Shown: positions 18,285-30,036, counted from the first letter of the stretch. The stretch: DNA of 64,000 nucleotides from Streptomyces fagopyri (GCF_009498275.1 NZ_CP045643.1:6200001-6264000); one strand, 5' to 3'. The notes: generated from the letters alone by a model not told the origin. Numbers and translations: made by a program.

Positions 18285-18638
18285 ATGACCGACAGCAGCG
18301 CGCTCGACCCCGAGGACCGCAAGATCGTCACCCTGGCCCGCTCCGCGCGGGCCCGCAACGGGGTGCCCGAGGGGGCGGCCGTCCGGGACGACACGGGCCG
18401 TACCTACGTCGCCGGCACCGTGGAGCTGCCCTCGTTGCGGCTGAGTGCCCTGCGGACGGCGGTGGCCATGGCGGTGGCATCCGGAGCGACGTCCCTGGAG
18501 GCGGCCGCGGTGGTCTCCGGGGCGGAGGCGGTGTCGGACGAGGACCGGGCGGCCGTACGCGACCTCGGCGGGGCGGGTACGCCGGTGCTGCTGGCGGGAG
18601 CGGACGGGGTCGTGCGGGCGGTGACGTCCGCCGGTTAG
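18285..18638 (+). CDS. degenerate cytidine deaminase-like protein
   Basis: The 117-residue protein aligns by eye with the cytidine deaminase fold (ALDPEDRKIVTLARSARARN, DDTGRTYVAGTVELPSLRLS). It has no His-Ala-Glu and no Pro-Cys-x2-Cys, so the zinc ligands and catalytic Glu are absent; there is no Cys or His at all. A catalytic role is therefore unlikely even though homologues are often labelled cytidine deaminase. In mycobacteria a related gene lies between the CBS gene and era. TATGCT ends 6 nt before the ATG, a leaderless layout. Confidence 0.75.
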   Translation: MTDSSALDPEDRKIVTLARSARARNGVPEGAAVRDDTGRTYVAGTVELPSLRLSALRTAVAMAVASGATSLEAAAVVSGAEAVSDEDRAAVRDLGGAGTPVLLAGADGVVRAVTSAG

Positions 18639-18677
18639 ACCGGCCCCCTCCCGGCGGGACGGGGCCGCGCCCCGCGC

Positions 18678-18697
18678 CCCGGGGTGTGTTCCCCGGG
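18678..18697. terminator. bidirectional hairpin between the cdd-like gene and era
   Basis: CCCGGGG and CCCCGGG pair around TGTGTT in the 69-bp convergent gap. Confidence 0.65.
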
Positions 18698-18707
18698 TGC
18701 GGGTGGG

Positions 18708-19658
18708 TCAGAAGCCCAGTTTGCGGAGTTGGCGGGGGTCGCGCTGCCAGTCCTTGGCGACCTTCACGTGGAGGTCGAGGAAGACCGGTGTGCCCAGCAA
18801 CGCCTCGATCTGCTTGCGGGACTTGATCCCGACCTCCTTCAGGCGCTTGCCCTTGGGGCCGATGATGATGCCCTTCTGGCTGGGACGCTCGATGTAGACG
18901 AAGGCGTGGATGTCCAGGAGCGGTCTGTCGGCGGGCCGGTCCTCGCGCGGGAGCATCTCCTCGACGACGACGGCGATGGAGTGCGGCAGTTCGTCGCGTA
19001 CGCCTTCCAGCGCCGCCTCACGGATCAGTTCCGCGACCATGACCTGCTCGGGCTCGTCGGTCAGGTCGCCCTCTGGGTACAGGGCGGGTCCCTCGGGAAG
19101 GAGCGGGACGATCAGGTCGGCCAGCAGACTCACCTGCTGGTCGGCGACCGCCGACACCGGCACGATCTCGGCCCACTCGAACCCCAGCTCCTGACCGAGC
19201 TGGTCGATCGCGATGAGCTGTTCGGCGAGTGTCTTGCTGTCCACGAGGTCGGTCTTGGTGACGATCGCGATCTTCGGCGTCTTCTTGATCGACGCCAGCT
19301 CCTTCGCGATGAAACGATCCCCCGGGCCGAGCTTCTCGTTCGCGGGCAGGCAGAAGCCGATGACGTCCACCTCGGCCCACGTCGTGCGCACGACGTCGTT
19401 GAGGCGCTCGCCCAGCAGGGTGCGCGGCTTGTGCAGACCGGGGGTGTCGACCAGGATCAGCTGGGCGTCGGGGCGGTGCACGATGCCCCGTACCGTGTGC
19501 CGCGTGGTCTGCGGCTGGTTCGCGGTGATCGCCACCTTCTGGCCGACCAGAGCATTCGTGAGAGTGGACTTGCCCGCGTTGGGACGGCCCACGAAACAGG
19601 CGAAACCGGCGCGATGGGTGGCCTCGGACGGCTCGGATGACTGACTACGAACGCTCAT
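18708..19658 (-). CDS. era: GTPase Era
   Basis: The 316-residue GTPase has G1 GRPNAGKS, G3 DTPG, G4 TKTD and a C-terminal KH domain with GIIIGPKGKRLKEVG. Era binds the 3' end of 16S rRNA and helps 30S maturation, the same process as YbeY and RsmE nearby. ATG at 19658 is chosen because AGGGAG lies 10 nt upstream; a second in-frame ATG three codons earlier is too close to that site. Era faces the phoH-ybeY operon, whereas mycobacteria carry these genes in one direction. Confidence 0.97.
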   Translation of the reverse strand: MSVRSQSSEPSEATHRAGFACFVGRPNAGKSTLTNALVGQKVAITANQPQTTRHTVRGIVHRPDAQLILVDTPGLHKPRTLLGERLNDVVRTTWAEVDVIGFCLPANEKLGPGDRFIAKELASIKKTPKIAIVTKTDLVDSKTLAEQLIAIDQLGQELGFEWAEIVPVSAVADQQVSLLADLIVPLLPEGPALYPEGDLTDEPEQVMVAELIREAALEGVRDELPHSIAVVVEEMLPREDRPADRPLLDIHAFVYIERPSQKGIIIGPKGKRLKEVGIKSRKQIEALLGTPVFLDLHVKVAKDWQRDPRQLRKLGF

Positions 19659-19809
19659 GGCGCCCATTCTCCCTGATCCACGGGCACCTGCCGCACGCCG
19701 TGCGCCTCCGGCGCCCGCCGTGAGGTTCCGCAAGCCCCCACGCACCACGAACCGGCGCTCCCGCGCGCCCCGGCGGGGGCGTCGGACGCCGGGCGGACCG
19801 GGTGCGTGA

Positions 19810-21271
<1,462 letters not shown>

Positions 21272-21341
21272 GGGTGCGGACCCCCACGGACGAGGTGGAC
21301 GGGCGGGTGCGCGCCCGGCCACCGGGGTGCGAACGGAACGG

Positions 21342-22679
21342 TCAGGTGAGCGTCAGCGTGAGCACGCCGGAGTACGAGCCCGGCGGGGTGAACGCGGGCA
21401 CGTTCAGCGACAGGCCCGCGTCGACGGTGAACTCACCCCCGGTGAGGCCCCCGTTGGGGGTGGACGCCAGCGTCGCTCCCGCGAGCCCCACCGTGCCGGA
21501 CGAACCGGCCTGACAGGTGCTCGGACTGGCCGCCTTGGTGACACAGGCGGGGCTCCAACTCAGCCGGCCGGCGTCGATCTTGGCGCCGGGACCGGTGAAG
21601 TCGGTGACCTTGCCGGTCAGGGACCAGCCCGCGGGTCCGCCGCGGAAGTCCTTGACCGTCACCGTACGCAGGGCTCCGTCCGAGGCCCCGCCCTGGCCGA
21701 AGTCGACCGCGGACAGCTGGACGGCGTCCCCGGCCTGTGACATCGACAGTGTCCCCGCCTTCACCGTGGTGGTGATCTTCTGGGCGTTGTCGGGGACGGG
21801 CGTGTCGTCGACGACCACGTACGCCGCCGGTCCCGCGCCCTTGGTGTCGCTCCAGCTCGCGCCCTCGTACGCCACCACACCGGTCGTCGTCTTGTCGTTG
21901 ACGGCCAGCGTGCCGCTGAACGCGCCCTGGGCGTCGGCGGTGGCGGTGCCGGTGTCGGCGGTCTGGGTGGCCCCCGACCGTCCGGCGAGGGTCACGGTGG
22001 CACCCGGGGTGAAGTGGCTGCCGGTGACGGTCACGCTGTCACCGGGCTTCCCGGAGGCCGTGCCGAGCGTGATGGCACGGGTGTTGGTCTGGGTCCCGTC
22101 CGTCGCGGTGACCGTGTCGGAGACCGGGGCGGGCGGGTTGGTCACGGTGCAGGGGGTGTCGAGCTCCAGGATGTAGCTGGTGTGGATGTTGTAGTCGCCG
22201 GGCGAGAGCGTGATGGCGCCCGGCGCGGTGACCGTGAAGGTGCCGGTCATGCTGAACGACGGGAAGGGGGCGTTGCCCGCGACCGGGTCGTTCTTCTTGG
22301 GACCCGCGACGGTGATGGAGCCCGTCTGGGCCCCGCCGAGGGTGACCTTGCCGGTGGGCGTCATGATGTCGGCCGGCAGGCTGATGGCGGTGGGGTTGCT
22401 CGCGGCGGGCGTGACCACCTTGTACGTCACGGTGACGGTGTCACCGACCTTGGGAGTGGCGTTGTCCACCGAGACCACCGCGGTGGTGGTGCCGTCGATC
22501 GGGGGGATGCCCGCGATCGGCGGCGGGATGCAGTGCGTGGCGAAGTCCACGTTCTGGGATTCCGTGGACACGGCTCCGGCCGGGGCGGCCAGCGCTCCGC
22601 CCGCGGTGACCGCCAGCGCGGTCGCCCCGAGCAGCGCCGCCCAGCGGCGTCTTCGGGTTGTCGAACCCGTGGTTCCCAT
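21342..22679 (-). CDS. secreted WxL-like surface protein
   Basis: The 445-residue protein has an Arg-rich signal peptide (residues 1-36, ending APAGA), an N-terminal beta domain with GDTVTVTYKVVTP, a central IPT-like domain (KPGDSVTVTGSHFTPGATVT) and a C-terminal domain that holds GGPAGWSLTGKVTDF and ends GSYSGVLTLTLT. The Trp-x-Leu tripeptide and the ending GxYxxxLTLTL match the WxL domain of low-GC Gram-positives, which binds peptidoglycan non-covalently. AGGAGG lies close to the ATG. The DUF916 gene follows 70 bp downstream, so the two look like one operon. WxL identity is by motif, not search. Confidence 0.72.
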   Translation of the reverse strand: MGTTGSTTRRRRWAALLGATALAVTAGGALAAPAGAVSTESQNVDFATHCIPPPIAGIPPIDGTTTAVVSVDNATPKVGDTVTVTYKVVTPAASNPTAISLPADIMTPTGKVTLGGAQTGSITVAGPKKNDPVAGNAPFPSFSMTGTFTVTAPGAITLSPGDYNIHTSYILELDTPCTVTNPPAPVSDTVTATDGTQTNTRAITLGTASGKPGDSVTVTGSHFTPGATVTLAGRSGATQTADTGTATADAQGAFSGTLAVNDKTTTGVVAYEGASWSDTKGAGPAAYVVVDDTPVPDNAQKITTTVKAGTLSMSQAGDAVQLSAVDFGQGGASDGALRTVTVKDFRGGPAGWSLTGKVTDFTGPGAKIDAGRLSWSPACVTKAASPSTCQAGSSGTVGLAGATLASTPNGGLTGGEFTVDAGLSLNVPAFTPPGSYSGVLTLTLT

Positions 22680-22737
22680 GGTTGTTGCCCCCTCCTGAGG
22701 GATGCGGGCGCAGCGGCTCGTCCGCGCCGACAGGGGG

Positions 22738-22771
22738 CCATTGACGTGCGGGTGGTGAGAGAAGTCAATGG
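22738..22771 (-). promoter_or_regulatory. promoter of the WxL-like operon embedded in an inverted repeat
   Basis: CCATTGAC and GTCAATGG form a perfect 8-bp inverted repeat with an 18-bp spacer. On the coding strand one arm supplies a -35-like TTGACT and the other a -10-like GTCAAT. A protein binding both arms would cover the promoter. Confidence 0.45.
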
Positions 22772-22787
22772 AACGCCGGGCCATCAA

Positions 22788-22802
22788 CTGATGGGCCATC
22801 AG
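22788..22802. promoter_or_regulatory. 15-bp palindrome upstream of the WxL-like operon
   Basis: CTGATGGGCCATCAG is a palindrome with 7-bp arms about one base. GGGCCATCA also occurs as a direct repeat at 22778-22786 and 22793-22801. It is a candidate operator of unknown regulator. Confidence 0.4.
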
Positions 22803-22951
22803 ATCGTGTCAAGGTCACCGGACCGGCCACTCGGAGGTTTCTCCGAGGACCGGCGAAAGCGGCCGGGGCCGCCCGCGAGCACGGGAGGGGGCCGGTGCCC
22901 GCCGCTCACTCCACGGGTGCCGCGAGCCGGGCCGTGGCCGGGCAGCAGGGT

Positions 22952-24217
22952 TCAGTCGACGCCCCTGATCCGCCGCACCAGCACCGCGCCCACGAGGCCG
23001 ATCACCGCCGCCACCAGGTACAGCATCCGGTAGCCGCCCAGGTACGTCACGATCGGGGCGGCCAGCGCCGGGGCGGCCACCTGGGGCAGGGCGTTGGCGA
23101 CGTTGATGACGCCGAGGTCCTTGCCGCGGTCCAGGGCCCTGGGCAGCACGTCCGTCATCAGGGCGAAGTCGACCGAGGTGAAGACGCCGAAGCCGACGCC
23201 CAGCACCGCCGCCGCGAGGATCGCGCCCGGCCAGGTCTGCCAGCCGGACAGGAGCCCCGTCGCGAGGGCCATCAGCACGCCCGACCAGATCACGAACGGC
23301 TTGCGGCGGCCGACCCGGTCCGACCACACGCCGCCGACCACGACCGTGGCGAGCAGCGTGACACCGTTGACCGCCGTCAGGATCAGCACACCGTTCTCGG
23401 GATCGTCGTAGTGCAGCCGGTCCCGCAGGTAGTACAGCAGGTAGAGCAGGACGAGCGCGTTGCTGAGGTTGATCAGGAAGCGGGTCAGCCAGGCCCAGGC
23501 CAGGTCCGGATGGTCGCGGGGGCTCAGCCGGAAGGAGGCGGCGAAGGAGCGCCACGACCAGGGTGGCCGCCGCGCGAGCGGCAGTCGCAGGTCCGGGAAG
23601 CGCAGCACGTACGGCAGTACGCCCACCAGCGTGAACACCGCGCAGGCCGCGTAGCCGCCGCCCACGCCCCCGGCCACGGTCGCCAGGCCCGTCCCGCCGA
23701 CCACGCCCAGGATCTGCGCCGCGCCCAGCCAGCCGCCCACCGAGCCCCGCTGGAGCCGGGGCACCCGGTCGGGGACGGCGGCGGTGACCGCGGCGAAGGC
23801 GGCGTTCAGGGTCAGCTGGACCAGGCACCAGCCCAGCGCCATCGTCCAGATCCCGCCTGCCCCCGCCAGGAGCAGCAGCGACAGGGCGCCGCCCGCCGAC
23901 CCGGCCAGGATCCACGGCGTACGGCGGCCCCGGCGGGCCGTGGTCCGGTCGGAGAGCGCGCCGAAGACGGGGTTGGCGACCAGTGACACGACCGCGCCCG
24001 CGCCGGTCACCCACGCCAGCACCGTCTCCTTGGACAGGCCGGTGCCGGGTGCGAAGTCCTCGGCCTGGGAGGCGAGAAGGATCTGCAGCGGTCCGTACCA
24101 GCCCACCCAGATCGCCCCGTTGGCGAGCGAGAGCGCGGAGATCCAGCCCCGGCCGACCCGTTCGACGGGCTCGGAGAGGGCGCTCGGGGGCGTCCCGGCC
24201 GGGTCCGCCGCCGTCAT
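22952..24217 (-). CDS. MFS sugar transporter (GPH/SLC45-like)
   Basis: The 421-residue protein has 12 predicted membrane helices with NPVFGALSDRTTARRGRRTPW in the 2-3 loop, a motif of glycoside/proton symporters. ATG overlaps the stop of the upstream beta-glucosidase gene (TCAT on the plus strand), so the pair is translationally coupled. Context implies uptake of a beta-glucoside such as cellobiose, followed by cytosolic hydrolysis. The substrate is inferred. Confidence 0.85.
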   Translation of the reverse strand: MTAADPAGTPPSALSEPVERVGRGWISALSLANGAIWVGWYGPLQILLASQAEDFAPGTGLSKETVLAWVTGAGAVVSLVANPVFGALSDRTTARRGRRTPWILAGSAGGALSLLLLAGAGGIWTMALGWCLVQLTLNAAFAAVTAAVPDRVPRLQRGSVGGWLGAAQILGVVGGTGLATVAGGVGGGYAACAVFTLVGVLPYVLRFPDLRLPLARRPPWSWRSFAASFRLSPRDHPDLAWAWLTRFLINLSNALVLLYLLYYLRDRLHYDDPENGVLILTAVNGVTLLATVVVGGVWSDRVGRRKPFVIWSGVLMALATGLLSGWQTWPGAILAAAVLGVGFGVFTSVDFALMTDVLPRALDRGKDLGVINVANALPQVAAPALAAPIVTYLGGYRMLYLVAAVIGLVGAVLVRRIRGVD

Positions 24218-25527
24218 CCCCGCGCCCGCAGGGCGTCCCGGAGCCAGAGGTACGACGCCTTCGGGGTGCGCTTTTGCGTGTCGTAGTCGACGTGCACCAG
24301 CCCGAAGCGGCGCGCGTACCCCTCCGCCCACTCGAAGTTGTCCAGCAGCGACCACACGAAGTAGCCGCGGACGTCGACGCCCTGCTCCGACGCCCGGTGC
24401 AGGGCCCGGACATGGCCGTCGAGGAAGGTGATCCGTTCCTGGTCGTCGATGCCCTCGTACGAGCAGCCGTTCTCGGTGATGACCACCGGGGGGAGCCGGT
24501 CGCCGTAGCGCCGGTGGAAGTCCAGCAGCAGTTCGGTCAGTGCCTCGGGGACCACCGGCCAGCCGAAGTCCGTGACCGGGTAGCCCTCCAGTTCCCGCAC
24601 CGAGAAGGGGAGTTCGGCGGGCAGGGTCAGACCGCCGAACTCGATCTCCGTGCCCTGCGGGGCACCCACCCTGGTCGGCTGGTAGTAGTTGATCCCGTAC
24701 CAGTCCAGCGGCTCCGCGATCACCTTCAGATCCGCCTCGACGCCTTCGGGGTGTCCCGGCATCAGCTCGCCGACGCCGTCGGGGTAGCGGCCCAGCAGCA
24801 GCGGGTCCGCGAACAGCCGGTTGAGCAGAAGGTCGTAGAAGTCCGCCGCCTCCACGTCCTCGGCGCGCCGCGACGCCGCCCAGGTCGGCCCGTGCGAGTT
24901 GGCGATCCCGATGTCGCCGGCCCCGGCCGCGCGCAGCGCCCGTACCGCCAGGCCGTGCGCGAGGAGCTGGTGGTGGGCCACGGGAAGCGCGTCGAAGAGC
25001 AGCCGCCTGCCGGGGGCGTGCGCCCCGAGCGCGTGGCCCAGCAGGGTGTGTTCGGCGGGCTCGTTCAGGGTGATCCACTTCCGCGCGCGGTCACCGAGCC
25101 GGCCGACGACGACGGCGGCGTACTCGGCGAAGCGCTCCGCCGTGTCCCGGTTCAGCCAGTCCAGCTCCAGCGGCAGGTCCCAGTGGAAGAGGGTCGGGAC
25201 CGGGCGCACCCCGGCCGCGCACAGCGCGTCGACGAGCCGGTCGTAGAAGTCGAGGCCGCCGGGGGAGTTCACCCGGGGCCAGGAGACGGAGAAGCGGTAC
25301 GCGTCCACGCCCAGGTCGGCGAGGAGCGCCACGTCCTCGGGATAGCGGTGGTAGTGGTCGCAGGCCACCGCCGCGGTCGAGCCGTCCTTGACGCGGCCGG
25401 GCTCGGCGGTGAAGGCGTCCCACACCGAGGGGTCGCGCTCCTCGACGGCGCCCTCGATCTGGTGGGCCGAGGTGGACACGCCCCAGAGGAAGCCGGGCGG
25501 GAACTGCGGTAGGGGGTTCGTCGCCAT
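24214..25527 (-). CDS. GH1 beta-glucosidase
   Basis: The 437-residue TIM-barrel glycosidase has the GH1 N-terminus FPPGFLWGVSTSAHQIEGA, the acid/base Glu in ITLNEP, and the nucleophile Glu in VITENGCSYEG near residue 345. It also has the C-terminal WSLLDNFEWAEGY. Without a signal peptide it acts in the cytosol. ATG at 25527 is preferred; one four codons upstream (25539) is possible. The downstream MFS gene is coupled. A dyad directly upstream suggests local repression. Confidence 0.95.
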   Translation of the reverse strand: MATNPLPQFPPGFLWGVSTSAHQIEGAVEERDPSVWDAFTAEPGRVKDGSTAAVACDHYHRYPEDVALLADLGVDAYRFSVSWPRVNSPGGLDFYDRLVDALCAAGVRPVPTLFHWDLPLELDWLNRDTAERFAEYAAVVVGRLGDRARKWITLNEPAEHTLLGHALGAHAPGRRLLFDALPVAHHQLLAHGLAVRALRAAGAGDIGIANSHGPTWAASRRAEDVEAADFYDLLLNRLFADPLLLGRYPDGVGELMPGHPEGVEADLKVIAEPLDWYGINYYQPTRVGAPQGTEIEFGGLTLPAELPFSVRELEGYPVTDFGWPVVPEALTELLLDFHRRYGDRLPPVVITENGCSYEGIDDQERITFLDGHVRALHRASEQGVDVRGYFVWSLLDNFEWAEGYARRFGLVHVDYDTQKRTPKASYLWLRDALRARG

Positions 25528-25537
25528 GCGCGCGATC

Positions 25538-25555
25538 ATCCTTACCGACAGTAAA
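25538..25555. promoter_or_regulatory. candidate operator of the beta-glucosidase operon
   Basis: Coding strand TTACTGTCGGTAA is a near-palindrome (TTAC...GTAA) within 30 bp of the start. The pattern is typical of TetR-family operators in Streptomyces, but no regulator gene is adjacent. Confidence 0.4.
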
Positions 25556-25617
25556 GGAAGTCAACGGGCGGGCGTGAACTACGAGTTACCGCTTCCTCGG
25601 CGGCGCCCGGTTCCCCC

Positions 25618-25677
25618 ACCCCTTTCCCCGGGCCTCTTCCCTCGCCTCTTCCCGCGCCCCTTCTCACGCCCCTTCTT
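25618..25677. repeat. five exact-period 12-bp polypyrimidine units
   Basis: Units acccctttcccc, gggcctcttccc, tcgcctcttccc, gcgccccttctc and acgccccttctt follow each other with no gap. The last unit runs into the emfourin gene, so the repeat encodes the end of that protein (KEGA and stop). It shares the 12-bp period of two other arrays in this window. Confidence 0.85.
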
Positions 25678-25930
25678 TGAGCACGCGTGAGATCAGCTCC
25701 CGCTGCTCCTCGGTCAGGCTCGGATCGGCCGCGTACACCGTCCTGCCGTCCACCGTGATCTCGTAGCTGAAACCGTCCGGGACCCCGGCGGGGCGGGTGC
25801 CCCGGCCGGCGGCGACCGCCCGCTCGGCCAGGGCCTGCCACTCACGGCCGTCGGCCCGCCCCGAGGTGTCCAGCTCGGCCCGGCGCTCGATGCCCGCGAA
25901 TCCGCCCGTGCGCCTCACCTGAATACGCAT
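25664..25930 (-). CDS. emfourin-like M4 protease inhibitor
   Basis: The 88-residue protein begins MRIQVRRTGGFAGIERRAEL, contains GFSYEITVDGRTVYAADP and ends in a helix. This is the pattern of emfourin, the protein inhibitor of protealysin-type M4 proteases that is encoded next to its target. It has no signal peptide. It lies 32 bp downstream of the M4 protease gene with AGGA before its ATG, so both are on one transcript. Assignment is from pattern and context. Confidence 0.78.
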   Translation of the reverse strand: MRIQVRRTGGFAGIERRAELDTSGRADGREWQALAERAVAAGRGTRPAGVPDGFSYEITVDGRTVYAADPSLTEEQRELISRVLKEGA

Positions 25931-25962
25931 GGGTCCTGTCTAGTACGGATCGGACGCCGGGG

Positions 25963-27048
25963 CTACGACGTCGCGACCCCGACCTGCTCCCAGGCCTTCG
26001 CCACCCCTTGCAGTTCCTCGCCCTCCCCGTAGCGGGCGCGTGCCGAGGCGACCGTCAGGCCGGCGAAGTCGGTGAAGCTCGCCTGCGACGGGAGCTCGCC
26101 GCCGGTCAGGACGTCGTACCAGATCTGCCCGGCACGCTCCCAGGCGTGGCCGCCGAGCGCCTGGGCGACGAGGTAGAAGGCGTGGTTGGGGATGCCGGAG
26201 TTGATGTGGACACCGCCGTTGTCGCGGCCGGTCTTCACATAGCCGTCCATCGTCGCGGGCTGCGGGTCCTTGCCGAGCACGTCGTCGTCGTACGCGGTGC
26301 CGGGCTCCTTCATGGAGCGCAGCGCCTTGCCGGTGACGCGCGGGGCGAGCAGTCCGGCGCCGATCAGCCAGTCGGCCTCGGCGGCGGTCTGGCCGAGCGT
26401 GTACTGCTTGATCAGTGAGCCGAAGACGTCGGACATGGACTCGTTGAGCGCGCCCGGCTGGCCGAAGTAGGTGAGGTTCGCCGTGTACTGGGTCACGCCG
26501 TGGGTCAGCTCGTGGCCGATGACGTCGACCGGGATGGTGAAGTCGAGGAAGATCTCACCGTCACCGTCCCCGAAGACCATCTGCTCGCCGTTCCAGAAGG
26601 CGTTGTTGTAGTCCCGGTCGAAGTGCACGCTCGCGTCGAGAGGGAGTCCCTCGCCGTTGATCGAGTTCCGCGCGTAGGCGTTGAGGTACAGGTCGAAGGT
26701 GGCTCCGAGGCCGGCGTACGCGCGGTTGACGGTGGCGTCCCTGCCGGGGCCGTCACCCTCGCCGCGGACCTTCTTGCCGGGCAGGTCCTGGTGGTGGCGG
26801 GCGTCGTAGACGGTGCGCCGCGGCTTGTCGGCGGCCGCGTCCTGGGGCGCGGCCACCGCGGGCGCGCCGATGACCGTGGTCAGCCGGCGGTGGGTGCGTT
26901 CGAAGGCGTCGCGCTCCAGGGTGCGGCGCGCGGGTCCGGAGAGCGCGGGGTCCTCGTGCCGGGCCAGCGTGTCGAGGACGTGGGGCGGCACGATGGTGCA
27001 GAAGACAGGCTCGAAGCCTGCCGCGTTGGCGGTCATGCCCGGCACCAT
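25963..27048 (-). CDS. protealysin-like M4 metalloprotease, no signal peptide
   Basis: The 361-residue enzyme has the thermolysin-family HELTH zinc motif, third ligand Glu in GALNESMSDVFG and the active-site His in GGVHINSGIPNHAF. The short N-terminal propeptide carries CTIVPPHVLDTLA, which resembles the PPL precursor motif of protealysins with a possible cysteine switch. There is no secretion signal, also a protealysin trait. The downstream emfourin-like gene probably encodes its inhibitor. The start is either 27048 (GGGAG 12 nt upstream) or ATG 27036. Confidence 0.9.
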   Translation of the reverse strand: MVPGMTANAAGFEPVFCTIVPPHVLDTLARHEDPALSGPARRTLERDAFERTHRRLTTVIGAPAVAAPQDAAADKPRRTVYDARHHQDLPGKKVRGEGDGPGRDATVNRAYAGLGATFDLYLNAYARNSINGEGLPLDASVHFDRDYNNAFWNGEQMVFGDGDGEIFLDFTIPVDVIGHELTHGVTQYTANLTYFGQPGALNESMSDVFGSLIKQYTLGQTAAEADWLIGAGLLAPRVTGKALRSMKEPGTAYDDDVLGKDPQPATMDGYVKTGRDNGGVHINSGIPNHAFYLVAQALGGHAWERAGQIWYDVLTGGELPSQASFTDFAGLTVASARARYGEGEELQGVAKAWEQVGVATS

Positions 27049-27140
27049 TGCACTGAGTCACTCCCGTGTCACTACCGGCGACCAAGATCGTGTGAAATGC
27101 GGTGATAGGGAGTGCCCCCGTCCGCTCTCCGGTGGTATGA

Positions 27141-29111
<1,971 letters not shown>

Positions 29112-29220
29112 CCACCCTGACCGGCGCTTTCCTGGCTCCGTCCGCCTTCCGGGGCGGGCGGAGCCGCGTCGTTTACCGGCCAATCCCCGTGAAGATCACG
29201 GAGAGGTCTCGTCCGGGGTA

Positions 29221-29250
29221 CTGACTCCACATCAACAATGTGGCTAACAT
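29221..29250 (+). promoter_or_regulatory. TerB-like gene promoter with operator filling the spacer
   Basis: CTGACT (29221-29226) and TAACAT (29245-29250) are 18 bp apart. The spacer holds CCACAT-CAACA-ATGTGG, a perfect 6-bp inverted repeat. A repressor here would block polymerase directly, or a MerR-type activator could remodel the long spacer. Confidence 0.5.
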
Positions 29251-29297
29251 CACGCCAGCGCGGCGATGTTGCCGCGGCGTTACGGAGGTGTGCGACG

Positions 29298-29993
29298 GTG
29301 CTGCCAGGGTGGGGACGAAACGGTCGTGCAGTTCAGGTTCCCCGCATCCTGGGCACCCGTACCGCGTGGACCACCATGGGGGACGGCGAGTTCTTCTGTC
29401 CGGGCTGCGGAGGCGACCGCAACTACCAGCGCCTCACCGGCCGTCGCCGCTTCACCCTCCTCGGCGTACCGGTCCTGCCGCGCGGTGAGACGGGCCCCGT
29501 CGTCGAGTGCGCCGCGTGCCGCCGCCACTACGGCGCGGACGTCCTCGACCACCCCACGACCACCCGCTTCTCGGCGATGCTCCGCGACGCCGTCCACACC
29601 GTCGCGCTCGCCGTGCTCGCGGCCGGCGGCACCTGCTCCCGTACGTCCCTGGAGACCGCCGCCGTCGCGGTGCGCTCGGCCGGCTTCGACGACTGCACCG
29701 AGGACCAGCTCGCCGCGCTCGTCGAGGCCCTCGCCGCGGACACCGGCCGGCTCTTCGGGGAGCCCTGCGGGGCGGGCCTCGCGATAGAGCTCCACGAGGC
29801 ACTGGACCCGCTCGCGCCGCACCTCGCGTCGGCCGGCCGCGAATCGATCCTGCTCCAGGGGGCCCGGATCGCCCTGGCCGACGGGCCGTACACGCCCGCC
29901 GAACGGGACGTCCTGTCCACCGTGGGCGCGGCGCTGACGATCTGCGCGGACGAGGTGACCCGGCTCCTGGTCGCGGCGCGCACGCCGTACTAG
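29298..29993 (+). CDS. zinc-ribbon TerB-like protein
   Basis: The 231-residue protein has an N-terminal zinc ribbon (FFCPGCGGDRNYQ, then VECAACRRHYG) followed by an all-helical TerB-like domain (SAMLRDAVHTVALAVLAAGG, then GARIALADGPYTPAERDVLS). TerB family proteins are linked to tellurite and envelope-stress responses; no other ter gene is adjacent, so the role here is open. GTG is chosen for the GGAGG 9 nt upstream. The frame extends to 29238 but the extra part is promoter. Confidence 0.8.
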   Translation: MLPGWGRNGRAVQVPRILGTRTAWTTMGDGEFFCPGCGGDRNYQRLTGRRRFTLLGVPVLPRGETGPVVECAACRRHYGADVLDHPTTTRFSAMLRDAVHTVALAVLAAGGTCSRTSLETAAVAVRSAGFDDCTEDQLAALVEALAADTGRLFGEPCGAGLAIELHEALDPLAPHLASAGRESILLQGARIALADGPYTPAERDVLSTVGAALTICADEVTRLLVAARTPY

Positions 29994-30036
29994 ACCGCGG
30001 CACGGAGGCACGGAATGATCACCAGGGGTAATCTGT

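Noticed and set aside
18285..18638. Active cytidine deaminase
   Set aside because: The zinc ligands and catalytic Glu are absent; see finding.
29238..29297. N-terminal extension of the TerB-like protein
   Set aside because: It would start inside the promoter spacer operator; the downstream GTG has GGAGG at proper spacing.
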